Below are positions 47,127-58,521 of a stretch of 64,000 nucleotides of DNA, piece after piece. The stretch's first letter is position 1. The number at the start of each line of letters is the position of its first letter. The notes beneath the pieces were generated by a model. It was not told where the DNA came from, did no database searches, and worked only from the letters and a program-made list of their open reading frames with translations. The translations under genes were made by a program, and so were the position numbers. Origin of the DNA: Mixophyes australis (Eukaryota > Chordata > Amphibia > Anura > Limnodynastidae); NCBI GenBank assembly GCA_036250195.1, contig JAVHZZ010000002.1:273219460-273283459 (forward strand). Reading direction: 5' to 3'.

Positions 47127-48669
47127 ACTGGCACACCTGGGATTGACTAGATTTTAGCCGGCACTCCGATAGAAAAAGGTTGCCAACCCCTGCTCTAAAG
47201 TATAAAAGTATATAACCAGACCTTGTCTCTGGGTTTTAGTTGAGGTACAGAACGTCTTTTATCAAAAGGTTTTTTTAATAATGAGATGATGACAAATTTT
47301 CCTTGACTTGGGACTAGATGGTTGAAGACGAGAATTCACTGCAGGTATTTCTGAAGAAGATATATTAGACAAGGTGGGTAATATAGGATGACATCCATAG
47401 AGTACAAAAATGGGGAGTTAGTGGTAGCCTCACAGAGATGGTGGGCAAACTCTGCCCAGGAAAGTAATTGCTCGCAATTGTTTTGATTGGAAGAAAAGAA
47501 TTATGATTTTATTTTGAGTTTTTGATTAATTATTTCAGTTAGTCCATTGAAATGGTGTTGAGAGGCCATTCAAAGGTAAGTCTGTGATAAAATCCATGGA
47601 TAAATGGGTCGATGGTTGGTCTGGGACTGGCAAAAAAGAAAGACTGGATTAAAAGGTTTCTGATGAGGCACCTTGTGCTAGGTGCTGACAAATTTCTCAA
47701 TATCCAAACAGAGAAATGGCCACCAAGAACTCAGAGCTTGAAGATCTCGAGAAGCATGGGCCCAATGAAACAACTTTGGATGTAATTCCGGTGGAATTAA
47801 AGTTTTGGCAGGAGGAGATTTGAAGAGCAAAGAAAATGTAACAGCTAGGATACATTTAAGATTGTAGATAAATTTATTCTTCACTGAAGATTCCTTATCT
47901 GAGAAATCAGAATCAGAAGGCTGATGCCTTCTTGTTTTCTGAGCCTGGACAGTTGGCAAGAAATGAGAAAAGATTAATCACCATCTTGCCTGATGAGATT
48001 TTAAACACTGTGCTGATTGTAGATATAGAAAGTTTTTATGGTCCGTATAAATGGTCACTGAAATTTGGGCCCTTTCAAAAAGGTGTCTCAATTCTTCAAG
48101 AGCCAACTAGATAGCTAACAACTGCTTGTCTCCTATGACATAATTACTCTCTGCAGGTGAAAGCTTGTGGGAGAAGAATCCACTAGGGTAAAGCTTTCCA
48201 GAGAATTCATGCCGAGACAAGACTACTCCTTAGGATGATGTATCCACCTCAATGAAGAAGGGATGGTAATTATCAGGTTGTTGCAAAATGGGGACTGAAG
48301 AGAAAGCTGATTTAAGAAATTTAAAAGCTTCTATAGCATCTGTAGTGTTTTTTCGTGATAATGCTGCAATAGGAGCAACCAATAAAGAAAATTCCTTAAT
48401 AAATTGGCAATAATAATTTGCAAAGCCCAGGAAACGTTGGGTAGCCTTGAGGGCTGAGGCCCTGCAGAAATGACCTCATGTTTATCCGGGTCTATTTAGA
48501 GTCCAGAACCAGAAACAATGTAACCTAAAAAAGGCAATTGAGTTATGTAATACAAACGGTAAAACCGAAGGCGAATAAGGACATTTCCCACATGTTATTG
48601 GTGAGTTTTAATGTCTTTTAAAAAGATGAGTATATCTTCCAAATACACTGCTATATAATGATAAAGTAC

Positions 48670-49444
48670 TGTAACGAGCAGCGGATCACCACGGCTCACT
48701 ACTTATGTCTGAGTCCCGGTTGTCATAGCAACAGCCGGGATGTCACCTCCCCTCTCTACAGGCCTGGCCGTCACCATGGCAAAGGCCGGGATGCCTTGTA
48801 ATCAGTGCCGCGTCCCGGCAACACAGGGCAGCCGGGCGCGTGCGCATTAGTTACAATTAGCCTGCTGGCTAATTAGGCTTAATAATATTTATTAAGCAGC
48901 GCCTGGGGGCTAATCATGTGATGCCCAAACCTTGTCCCTGATTGGCTGCATTTAGTATTTAAGACAGGGAGGGCTTAGCCTCTCTGCCAGTTATAGGGTA
49001 GATTTTGTCTGTTGATGACCTGCCCCTGTTCTGTTACTCCTGTTCCTGTTGATACTCTGCCTCTCTGTTTTTGTACCTACTGTTGTGACCCTTGGCCTGA
49101 TACCTGGACTTCGTTTTTTTGCTGATTGCCCTGACCTCTGGACCTGTTTCCTGGATATTCTTGTTTGCCGCCAGCCCTGATCCTTTATTGCTTATTCCTG
49201 ACCAGCCTGTCTGCTTTGGACCCCTGACCTAGGCCTGCCTTTGGATATTTTGCTACATTCCAGATTGGCTCCTCCTACATGTCCGCTGTGGTGTTGTACA
49301 TAAACTTACACTACATTAGAGTTAAGACCTGGGGGCATCAGAGTACCTGTAAGCACATCAAGCTCTTCGGGAAAGGTGGCTACTACAGGAGAAGACCTCT
49401 ACCACCGGTTGTGTAAATTTCTGACAAGACCCGCCAACGTAACA
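48670..49444 (+). mobile_element. Solo LTR in fossil gypsy reverse transcriptase
   Basis: TGTAACGAGC... to ...CGTAACA, 775 bp, flanked by an exact 5-bp duplication AGTAC (48665-48669 and 49445-49449). TG...CA ends and a 5-bp duplication are standard for gypsy LTRs. The sequence is related to the LTR at 40894-41621 in opposite orientation. Confidence 0.92.
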
Positions 49445-49605
49445 AGTACTTCATGAAAGATTTAGTTAACAAAGTTTTGGAAAACTGCAAGAGGCATTCC
49501 TCAGGCCAAATGGCATTACTAAATACTCATAATGGTTCAAGTGTTAAAAGCTGTTTTCCATTTATCTCCTCTTCTGATACCAATGAGATTGCATCCTGTA
49601 AAATT

Positions 49606-49914
49606 GCCTGAGTCATTAAGAAGAGTAAAGCAAAAACAAGGAGTAAGTTCGCTCCTGGACAAACCATATTACAATGCCAAGGGTGCAAATTAGTTTATTA
49701 TTTTGCACAAAAGTTAAATACTGGTTGTTTTTTCATGTAGCACACAAATAATTGATAGCATTTTTTAACACTGAAATGTAAAATTGACCTAGGACATGCC
49801 CTATCCCAACTATAAATCTGTCCTCACATTTTAAATGTACCTCCCCCTCCAATGCAACATGGTTTTACAATGTTACTCCTTTTAATACTTTGCTCTCCTT
49901 AATGAGTCAGGCCC
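49606..49914. mobile_element. MITE, GGGCCTGA family, copy 2
   Basis: Begins GCCTGAGTCATTAAG and ends CTTAATGAGTCAGGCCC. It is inserted in the fossil gypsy RT region and homologous to 1811-2116 and 51516-51835. Confidence 0.85.
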
Positions 49915-50640
49915 AAAGAGTTTAGAAATCAAGGGCAAATGCAAAATGAGCGTAATGTACGTTTTCTTAAAAAACGCACGTACATCGACATACATTTGTC
50001 TGTATTCAACAAGGAGCAGATCTAAAGTTATGACTGTTGATGAATATGGGTCTAGGTCTGCTCTGCTTTTACTGCCGAAGACATTGCAAGATACGTCAAA
50101 TACATATGTGAAATATAAATTCACAAAAGAGCACACAGAAAAAAATAAAATTGTGTCACTTGTCAATAATATACTCATAATGACAAAACATTAAAACATA
50201 AAAAGTGGGTTTTTTATTTTATTTTTCTATAATATACATTTTTAAGATGCTCTTAATGTCTACTGTACATAAAATACATTTTTACAGTTGCTCCTTATTG
50301 CAAACACATATTCTAGCATGCATACACAGCCGTCAAGTAATTGACACATACACCTGACCTGTAGCTGGTGCAAGTGATACAACTAAACATCACATCCCCT
50401 TGAGATGCCCAAAGCTTGAATCTGCTGCTGCTACTTTCACTTCATCAGAGAATTGAGCATACTAAGGAGATATAGGCAGAACCATCTCTAAAGCTGAAAT
50501 AGGTAATTGAACAGACGGTACCACCTTCTGTAAACAATGGGAATGACAGGTTGGTCCCCAAAATAAGATTTGTGCAGCATGACAATCAAGTATAGGAGAG
50601 TGCAGATGGAGGTAATAGAGTCAGAGGCCTCCACTGGAGC

Positions 50641-51515
50641 AAAAGAGTTATTTTTTTTATTTTTTTTTCATAAAAAAAAAACAACTAATTTTTTTGCATG
50701 ATCTGTGTTATATATGGTATTCACTTATTGCTTGATTTTCCATATTTACATTTTCTAACAAGTCCCAACACTCCAGGACCCATGCAAGAATCCAGTGCCA
50801 GGTTGTGAAAGCTGCAATAACAGTTAGTTTAGAACAACACCATTTTAATACATCATATGTCATGTGTAAGGAAGAGCAGCTACCCCCCATGTTGACTATG
50901 CCCCCAACACTATGTGACCAGGCATCTTCAGCGGCATACAGCCCTCTTCCTACTCACCTATGGAGGGAGGACGGCAGCAAAAAGTTTCAGTACCGGGATC
51001 CTGAATTCCTCTTGGCAGCCCTGTGCATATGATAAATGTAGGACAATTGCCTGTCACACCAACCATACCAGAGGTTTTTCTTTAAGTGCTGGTTTGGGAG
51101 ACAGTAAAAAAAGTTTCACCTCTTCCCCCGGTATTCTCACTGATTTTTGTCTAGGGGATATGTGCATGTTGTTACTTCAATCTCTCTATGTGAGTTGTAT
51201 CAACTGCTTTCATCAACCGTTTGCATCGTCTTTGGGAACTCAGCCTCATAAATCACTCTCTGCCGAAGTCAGCCTGAGCAGAAATGTCCTGCAGGTCTCA
51301 GTGCTGTTTTACAGCATCAAACACCCATAGGTGCTGCAGTCTTTTTTTCTTAAACACACTTCCACTAGTCCAGGGTTCATCAAATACAACAAATATGAAT
51401 CACATGTTACTATTTATTGTTGAAATAAGCTAAAATGCCAGTAAGTCATAAGGAAATAAAACAAAATCAAGTCATATGTCTGCTGGATTGAGGAAATGTG
51501 GTCCATAGACTCAAA
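50641..51515. other. No recognised feature
   Basis: A T-rich tract near 50650 is followed by mixed sequence with ORFs at 50805-51330 that show no known motif. Confidence 0.4.
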
Positions 51516-51835
51516 GGGCCTGCCTGATTCATTAGAAAAAGTAAAGCAAAAAAAATGAGTATCTTTGCACCTGGGCAAAACCATGTTGCATTGGAGGGGG
51601 AGGCAAATTTAAAATGTGATGGCAGATTTATAGTTGGGTAAGGCATGTTCTAAATCAACTATAATTTTGCAGTGTAAAATTATCAAGTATTTGTGTGCTA
51701 CTTGAAAAAACAGCCAGTATTTATCTTATGTGCAAAATAATAAACTAATTTGTACCCCTTGAATTGTAACATGGTTTTGTCCAGGAGAACACTTACTCAT
51801 TTTGTTTGCCTTACTTTCTTTAATGAATCAGGCCC
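51516..51835. mobile_element. MITE, GGGCCTGA family, copy 3
   Basis: Ends TAATGAATCAGGCCC and begins GGGCCTGCCTGATTCATTA. The interior matches the other two copies. Confidence 0.85.
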
Positions 51836-52317
51836 AAAATGTTCTCTCTCAGAACAAAAAGCAAAATGGAATCCTATAAATAGTATATTCACTCAGAGAT
51901 GGTCAGGAATAGAATGCATACAGTCAGGGTCGCCATCAGAAATCATGGGGCCCAGTACAAATGAAACAGGCAGGGCCCCCTACCCCCGATGAAACCCCCT
52001 CCCAACTCCAGTAGCATTCAAAATGTTTTGAATGTTTTTTTTATATTTTATTGAGGTATAAAATACAACATATACGATTGAATGCATTATAAAATATATA
52101 CATATTTTCACAGTTATCTTACAATCCAATGAGCAATCAACATCCCATGCCTATTTTTTCAAATATCCATCCACAACCTTTAAAAATAGAATTTTATTTT
52201 GTTTTTGTTTTTGTTTTGAATCTTATGTTTATTTGAAAGAATGAAAAGGAAAAGAAAACAAAAGACCCCAGTTGCTGAACTATCATTTTCCTCCCTCACT
52301 TTAAACAAAGATTAGAT

Positions 52318-53787
52318 ATTAGAAGATAGATTAATTGGTGGATCTGCAGAAACCATTCTAAATTCAAACCACTCAGTATTATGGAATCAACATGGATTTG
52401 TGAGGGATAGGTCATGTCAAAGTAATCTAATTAGTTTCTACGAGGAAGTTAGTGGGAACTTAGACCAGGGCAGGACAGTAGATGTGGTCTACTTAGATTT
52501 TGCAAAGGCCTTTGATACAGTGCCACACAAGAGGTTGGTTTACAAAATAAGGGAACTGGGTCTAGGAATCAAAATTTGTACTTGGATCGAAAACTGGTTA
52601 GAGAATAGGGAACAGAGAGTTGTGATAAATGGAACATTTTCTAATTGGTCAAAAGTTTTAAGTGGAGTACCTCAAGGTTCCATGCTGTGGCCACTCCTTT
52701 TTAATATATTTATTAATGACCTTGGTGATGGTTTAGAGAGTAAAGTTTCTATTTTTGCAGATGACACTAAACTCTGTAAGGTAATAAAATCAGAGCAAGA
52801 TGTAGCTTCTCTACAGAGGGACTTAAATAAACTGGAGGATTGGGCGGCCAAATGGAATATGAGGTTTAACACAGATAAATGTAAGGTTATGCATTCAGGG
52901 ATCAAAAACAAGAACGCAATCTATAAATTAAATGGAATTAATTTAGGAGAATCTATAATGGAAAAGGATTTGGGAGTGCTCGTAGACAGTAGACTTAGCA
53001 ATAGTGCTCAATGTCAAGCAGCAGCTGCAAGGGCAAACAAAGTATTGGCATGCATAAAAAGGGGCATAGATGCAAGGGAATACAGTGTAATTTTGCCACT
53101 GTATAAATCGTTGGTAAGACCTCATCTTAAATATGCAGTACAGTTCTGGGCACCACTCTATAAAAAAGATAATTTGGAACTAGAAAGGGTTCAGAGAAGG
53201 GCGACAAAATTGATAAAGGGTATGGAGTCATTAAGTTATGAGGAAAGGTTAGCCAGTTTAGGCATGTTTACTTTAGAAAAGAGGCGTCTAAGGGGAGATA
53301 TGATTACTATGTACAAATACATTAGGGGTCAATACAGAGAGCTTTCATGGAAACTTTTTACCCCAAGAACCATACACAGGACACGTGGTTATCCCCTAAG
53401 GTTAGAGGAGAGGAAATTTCACAACCAGCAAAGGAAGGGGTTCTTTACAGTACGGGCAGTCAAGATATGGAATTCATTGCCAGGGAAGGTTGTGATGGCA
53501 GATTCAATAGATATGTTTAAGAAAGGGTTAGACAAATTTTTAGCGGAAAGGTATATCCAGGGATACGACCATTAATTTAAAATGAAGGCTAGTAGTGAAT
53601 ATAGGGTAAAAATAGGACTGCAATATTGAGTCTGGGGGGATTTTCACAATTGAAACAGATTGGCCGTTGCTTACTCTGGATTAATTTCAAATATAAGTGC
53701 AGGATCGCAGGAGATCCAAAATAGGTTGAACTTGATGGACTGGTGTCTTTTTTCAACCTCATCAACTATGTTACTATGTTACTATGT
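52318..53787 (+). mobile_element. CR1 LINE, 5'-truncated copy
   Basis: Starts abruptly within the reverse transcriptase and ends in a short ATGTTACT tandem, the CR1-type 3' tail. It is inserted in the L1 3' region. The copy at 17407-18083 is its close relative. Confidence 0.9.
52322..53575 (+). CDS. CR1 reverse transcriptase, partial but open
   Basis: A single uninterrupted frame of about 400 codons ending at TAA (53573-53575). Motifs in order: GFVRDRSCQSNL, YLDFAKAFDTVPH, SGVPQGSMLWPLLFNIFINDL, FADDTKLC (catalytic F-ADD), WNMRFNTDKC, then the C-terminal LERVQRRATKLIKG and RLRGDMI blocks. Compared with complete CR1 the endonuclease domain and the RT N-terminus are missing by 5' truncation. 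One visible change is GSMLWP where GSVLGP is usual. The open frame suggests a recent insertion. Confidence 0.9.
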   Translation, partial: EDRLIGGSAETILNSNHSVLWNQHGFVRDRSCQSNLISFYEEVSGNLDQGRTVDVVYLDFAKAFDTVPHKRLVYKIRELGLGIKICTWIENWLENREQRVVINGTFSNWSKVLSGVPQGSMLWPLLFNIFINDLGDGLESKVSIFADDTKLCKVIKSEQDVASLQRDLNKLEDWAAKWNMRFNTDKCKVMHSGIKNKNAIYKLNGINLGESIMEKDLGVLVDSRLSNSAQCQAAAARANKVLACIKRGIDAREYSVILPLYKSLVRPHLKYAVQFWAPLYKKDNLELERVQRRATKLIKGMESLSYEERLASLGMFTLEKRRLRGDMITMYKYIRGQYRELSWKLFTPRTIHRTRGYPLRLEERKFHNQQRKGFFTVRAVKIWNSLPGKVVMADSIDMFKKGLDKFLAERYIQGYDH

Positions 53788-55439
53788 ATTCCAAAGTTGT
53801 GTTCGTGTAGTATGAGGTAAAAGAGCAATAAAGCTCTCCCATGTGTCAAAAAATAGTTTTACTCTAGAATTTCTGTGTAGAGACGTTTCTATCCAATCCA
53901 TTCGAAATATATGATAGAGTTTTTCTTTGAGAAGGGAGCACATAGGAGGGGAATTTTGGAACCAGACCGGAAGTATGCTCCTTCTGGTCACAGCCAAGAT
54001 TGCCAATAATAGTTTCTTACATCCCTTACTAACTTTGCAGCTACCTGGGAATATTCCAAATATTGCCCATTCCGGAGAAAGGGGTATGTAATTCACCAGG
54101 TGTGCATTAGAGAATCTCCAAATCTGAGTCCAAAATCGTTTAATTGGGGGACATTCCCAAAAACAATGTGTCAAGTCCGCCCTCGGAAATCCACACTTCG
54201 GACAACAATGGGACTCCGATAATCTCAAAACTACGGGATGGAGATAGATATGCTCTATGGTAAATATTAAGAAACATTTCTGTATAGGTCATTGCCGGTA
54301 ATGTTTTAATGGAGTTGGCAAGTGCCTTCAAGAGAACCTCTGGTGTCAAATGAGGAAAGTGTTCCTGTCATAAGGAAAGGCCAGTTTTAGAGTGATTATA
54401 GTCAAATTGAGTACGTATTAAGGAATAGTGTTGTGAGATGGCCTGGTGAGTTGAGGGAGGTTTTGAGAGCACTGCATCCAAGGGGTTATCCCAATCAGAG
54501 GGAGAAAGTTTACGTAATACCGTGCTAATGTAATGTTGGCATTGAAATATAGCTAGGTGTTAGGGAGCCAATTGCAGATAAGTAGAACTAATCTGAGCAT
54601 AGGTCATTGGTTTACGCGCAGTTGTATCTATTAATGGTCTTATTTTAATAATTCCCAAATTCGCCCAATCAGTAAATGGGAAGGAAGCTAAGCCATTTTG
54701 AAAGTTCCAGTTGTGTAATAAAGGAAGGTGCATTGAAGCATAAGGGTTTAAATGGTGCATATGGCAAAGTTTATGCCAAAGCTTACGTATAGTGAATAAG
54801 AGTGGGTTATGTATAACATTATTTGGTAATTCCTGTTTATGTAGGTGAATAAAGGCCAACAAACTAAGATTAGGAATAAAGCTCTGATCCAAGGTAGTAT
54901 TAGCTTAGATATCTGTCTTGTGCAACCAGTTTCTAAGGTGTCGTAATTGGGCCACTTGATTATATCTAGTGAGATTTGGCAAATTCAGCCCCCCTTTATC
55001 TCTTGACTGTTGTAATTTAATCAGCCCAATTCACGTTTCTTTGGAATTCCAAATAAAAATTCTGCATCAAGTCAGTAATAAGTACGGTAAGGCTTGAAGT
55101 GGATACAAAGTTTAGGAAATATGATCATTTTAATTATATTTATTCTGCCTCCGTAAGAAAGACATATATGTTTCCAACCTTTCATCTCATGTTCCACTGT
55201 ATTTATCACCTCAGAAATATTAAGGTAATATAAAGAATGAATGTCTCTTGGAAGTCGAATGCCCAGGTATGACATGGCCGATTTTGCCCAAGTAATGGGG
55301 ATCTCTTGTGCCCAGGCTGGAATTATGACATCTTTACCCAGATATATAGCAGTGGACTTTTCAAAATTGACAGAGAACTCCAAGACAGATCCAAACTCCA
55401 CTAATCGATTCATCAGAGACCTAAGCAAAACTTTAGGTT

Positions 55440-56165
55440 TTGGGCATGAAATCAGGGGGCAAAGTGGCCAAAGTCACCATCATTTTTCATTTTGAATAAA
55501 TAGCTGCAGATTTGCAAGGGTTAAATGCCGTTGGACCACCAATTTGACAGTGGGAATCCACATAGGGTGCTCAGTTACATATAAAACACCTGTCTTTTGC
55601 CTCGCCAAAAACTGTTTTGGGCATGAAATCAGATGGCGAAGTGGGCGCAGACAGCATTTTGAGCATTTTTAATAAGTTGCTGCAGTTTTGCAAGGGTTAA
55701 ATGCCATTGGGCCACCAATTTCACAGTGGGAGTCAACACAGTTACATATAAAACAACTATCTTTGGCTTGCCCAACACTGTTTTGGGCATGCAGTCTGGT
55801 GGCAAAGTGGGCGCAGACAGCATTTTGTAACAGACCACCCTGTGTTGATTCCCACTATCAAATTGGTGGCCCAACAGCATTTAACTCTTGCAAAACTGCA
55901 GCTACTTATTGAAGATGCTCAAAATGCTATTTTTGCCCAATTTGCCACCTGATTTCATGCCCAAAACAGTGTTGGACCAAGCAAAAGACAGGTGTTTTAT
56001 ATGTAACTGACCCCCCTGTGTTGATTCCCACTGTCAAATTGGTGGCCCAACGGCAATTAACCCTTGCAAATCTGCAGCTACTTATTCAAAATGATAAAAT
56101 GTGGTGATTTTGGCTAGTTTGCCTCCTGATTTCATGCCCAAAACCATGTTGGGTCAGGCTAAATA
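55440..56165. repeat. Direct and inverted ~170-bp repeats
   Basis: Units containing TTTTGGGCATGAAATCAG, GGCAAAGTGGG and TTGCAAGGGTTAAATGCC are repeated about 2.5 times on the plus strand up to about 55825, then about twice in the opposite orientation to 56165. The switch is near 55832. Folding of the RNA would give long imperfect hairpins. Confidence 0.85.
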
Positions 56166-56959
56166 CTATTGCAGTTTGTATAAGGGACACCCTTTAGTGT
56201 TAATCTGATGTGAAATCAGTGATCCAGTTTGATTTAATCCTTTAAAAATAAGCTTTTCTGAATAAGAAGCTGGAGCTTGAATAAGAAGTGAGTAAGAAGC
56301 TGGCCAAATAAGATACTAACTTCAGCCTCGTAAAAAAAAAAGGTGATAATAAAATTTCTTTAAAATATACTAATATTGCAGCTGCTGCTCCTTGCTCCTT
56401 CTTCAGCGGTGGCGGGAACATCAGTGTGATGTCAGGTCACACTACACCATCACTCACCGACAGAGAGAAGGGAGGATCACATGATCGCAGGGGCGGAGCA
56501 ATGATTCCCCTGTGATCATGATTGACAGCTGCCTGGATGTCACAGTAAGATCACATGATCACGCGGGAATAATTGATCTGCCCCTGCGATTGCGATTGCA
56601 TTCTGCTGCCTGGCTGTCACTGTGACAGCCAGGCTGAAGACAGCAGTGGAGGCGCCGGGACTGGAGGACAGCAGGCCCCCTGGTAATTGTGTGTCGCCGG
56701 GCCCCCTGCTGAGCCTGGACCTGATACAAGAGTACCCCCCTGATGGCGGCCCTGCATACAGTCAGTAGCAGATTGGTCAGGTTGTTAGCTTGCCCTGATG
56801 GCAAATGGGACAATTAGACAATATGTTAAAAATTACCTTTTAGTAGCTTGAAGTTCCAATAATATTACTGTATGCAACTAAAATGTGCATTGTATTACAT
56901 CCAACTGACTTCATGTCAAGGCATATAATAACCTTTATGAACTTTATAAAGTTATCTAC

Positions 56960-57138
56960 ACAATATCAGTTACTCAAATTCAATGTGAGAGGACATTTTC
57001 AAAGCTAAAGACAGGGCTAAGAAATTCACTATTTCAGGAGAAGTTGGAATCACACAAGTTGCTATCCATTCCATGAAAAGGAATTGTTAGATGAATTGGA
57101 TGCAGAAGCAATTATTGACATATTCACACAATAATTAA
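56960..57138 (+). pseudogene. hAT transposase C-terminal dimerisation domain, relic
   Basis: Reads SVTQIQCERTFSKLKTG and LRNSLFQEKLESHKLLSI, then after a frame change ELLDELDAEAIIDIFTQ and stop. This is the hATC pattern, in which S/A-ERxFSxLK and a final I-I-D-x-F helix drive dimerisation. It lies just outside the hAT at 51925-56754 and is not obviously part of it. The remainder of the transposase is not recognised upstream. Confidence 0.7.
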
Positions 57139-58520
57139 AATGATTGCTTTTAATATAGTGGATTGCATGAAATATGCTTTTGAACAAAATGTTAATGTGT
57201 AAAATGTTCAGTACAAGCAAATTATTTAAAAATATCCACCATTTATTTAAAAAAAATACAAATTCAGTTATAACAATCTGTATTTATTTTTAGTATCATG
57301 GCAGAATATCATGAAGACTGATCAGATTAATTGCAATTAATTTCAAAGTCCCTCTTTGCCATGACAATGAACTTTATCCCAAAAACAATATTTCCAATGC
57401 ATTTCAGCCCTGCCACAAAAGGACCAGCTGACATCAGGTCAGTGGTTCTCTCGTTAACACAGGTAAGAGTGTTGATGAGAACAAGGCTGAAGATCACTCT
57501 GTCATGCTTTTTGAGTTAAAATAATAGACTAGAAGCTTTAAAAGGAGGGTGGTGCTTGAAATCATTGTTCTTCCTCTGTTAACCATGGTTACCTGACAGG
57601 AAACACGTGCAGTCACCATTGCTTTTGTGAAGATACCGGGTTTATCTGGCCCAATGCTACCCACTTCACGCTGGCTGGCCATCCACGGGTGCCTTCCTAT
57701 GCCAGGAAAGTCTACCCAGTACCTTCCAGGATTCGTATGGTCACTCAGGCAAATGCAGTTATAAAAATACAACAGTATATTTATTGTCATACAAACAACA
57801 CTAGAATATTATGTACACACAGTAAATAAATGCCAGGCAGGTTTACCACATCATCTCTCTCTTACCCCACTACTTTAAGGAGTTATAGTCACCTGGCTGT
57901 CCTGACATCACGACCCATGGATTTCTCTCAGCTGCATATATAGACTAGTAGAGAACGGCAACTCAAAACTAGATCTTGCACCTTCATGAATGAAATCCCA
58001 TAATGACCCTCCTTCCCCCCTGGAGTCGCTTCTTATATCTCAGGTCTAATTTCCACAGTCTTTCCCCTCCCTGGGCAAACCCCTGGGTCTATTCTTCTTA
58101 ACCATTGGTCAGTGCTGGAATAGGGGGGATGGAGAGGGCAGTGAAGATGAGCTGTCCTTCCAGAGAACCTCCCCTGTTAGATGGCCTGTCAGTACTAGCC
58201 TGGTGTGAACAATGGACACTAATTAGTTTTCCTACTCCAGCACCTGGCAACCTGATCCCTACCCATAATCCCCCTGGCTTCACTTTAAAAGACAATGAAT
58301 AATCTTCATGCAAGTCATCAATATATAATACACAATATACATATTTACACTGAGCTACAATGTCCCCTTATCCACATGTAATTGGACAATGCAGTTGTAG
58401 TCTGGTGAGCTGGGGAACAAAAGCAAAGGCTATAAAAAGTATTTGCTATATGTCATGTGCAAGCTAATTTTTAGGCATAAATCTGCAAATATATGTTTGT
58501 TAATTACTTCCTAGAAACAG
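57139..58520. other. Low-information region, possible LTR traces on minus strand
   Basis: 57590-58400 has a minus-strand AATAAATATACTG-like poly-A region near 57780 and could be an LTR, but I found no matching ends. ORFs here have no domains. Confidence 0.3.
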
Positions 58521-58521
58521 T

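Larger units (their letters stand above)
41813..47192. mobile_element. Non-autonomous hAT, CAGGGGTCAGCAACC ends
   Basis: The left end CAGGGGTCAGCAACC is mirrored by GGTTGCCAACCCCTG at the right. An exact 8-bp duplication CTCTAAAG flanks it (41805-41812 and 47193-47200). Inside are a hairpin (41932-41990), a 30-bp minisatellite, a second complete hAT (43479-46050) and a foldback. No transposase is seen. Confidence 0.92.
40728..50640 (-). pseudogene. Fossil Ty3/gypsy pol, broken by later insertions
   Basis: Read right to left on the minus strand: protease-RT linker with VLDCHAAQILFWG-like sequence near 50590, RT pieces at 49445-49605 and 48400-48669, RT/RNase H with IEVDTSS and LLAI-LALEELRH near 48130-48280, the H2C2 region with ELHPKLFHWAHASRD near 47730-47800, integrase C-terminus with PRDKVWLYT near 47220 continuing at 41622-41804, and a chromodomain-like tail (ECSWVEVTDVHIPFLL) at 40770-40860. 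The pieces are in correct order and orientation for one element. Insertions at 40894-41621, 41813-47192, 48670-49444 and 49606-49914 separate them. Confidence 0.8.
52030..55440 (-). pseudogene. 5'-truncated L1/Tx1-type LINE ORF2, C-terminal part
   Basis: Poly-T at 52029 marks the 3' end. The 3' UTR is separated from the coding part by the CR1 at about 52318-53787. Coding blocks on the minus strand include NFEKSTAIYLGK and YLGIRLPRD near 55260-55350, GGRINIIKMIIFPKL near 55130 and a C-terminal CxxC-type zinc motif CCPKCGFPRADLTHCFWECP near 54180. The frame is broken several times. This is a different lineage from the L1 at 22287-35103. Confidence 0.8.
51925..56754. mobile_element. hAT, CAGGGTCGCCATCAG ends, hosting L1 and CR1
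   Basis: CAGGGTCGCCATCAG is mirrored by CTGATGGCGGCCCTG, flanked by an exact 8-bp duplication CATACAGT (51917-51924 and 56755-56762). The body includes an L1 fragment on the minus strand, a CR1 inside the L1, and a complex direct/inverted repeat at 55440-56165. No transposase is present. Confidence 0.92.
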
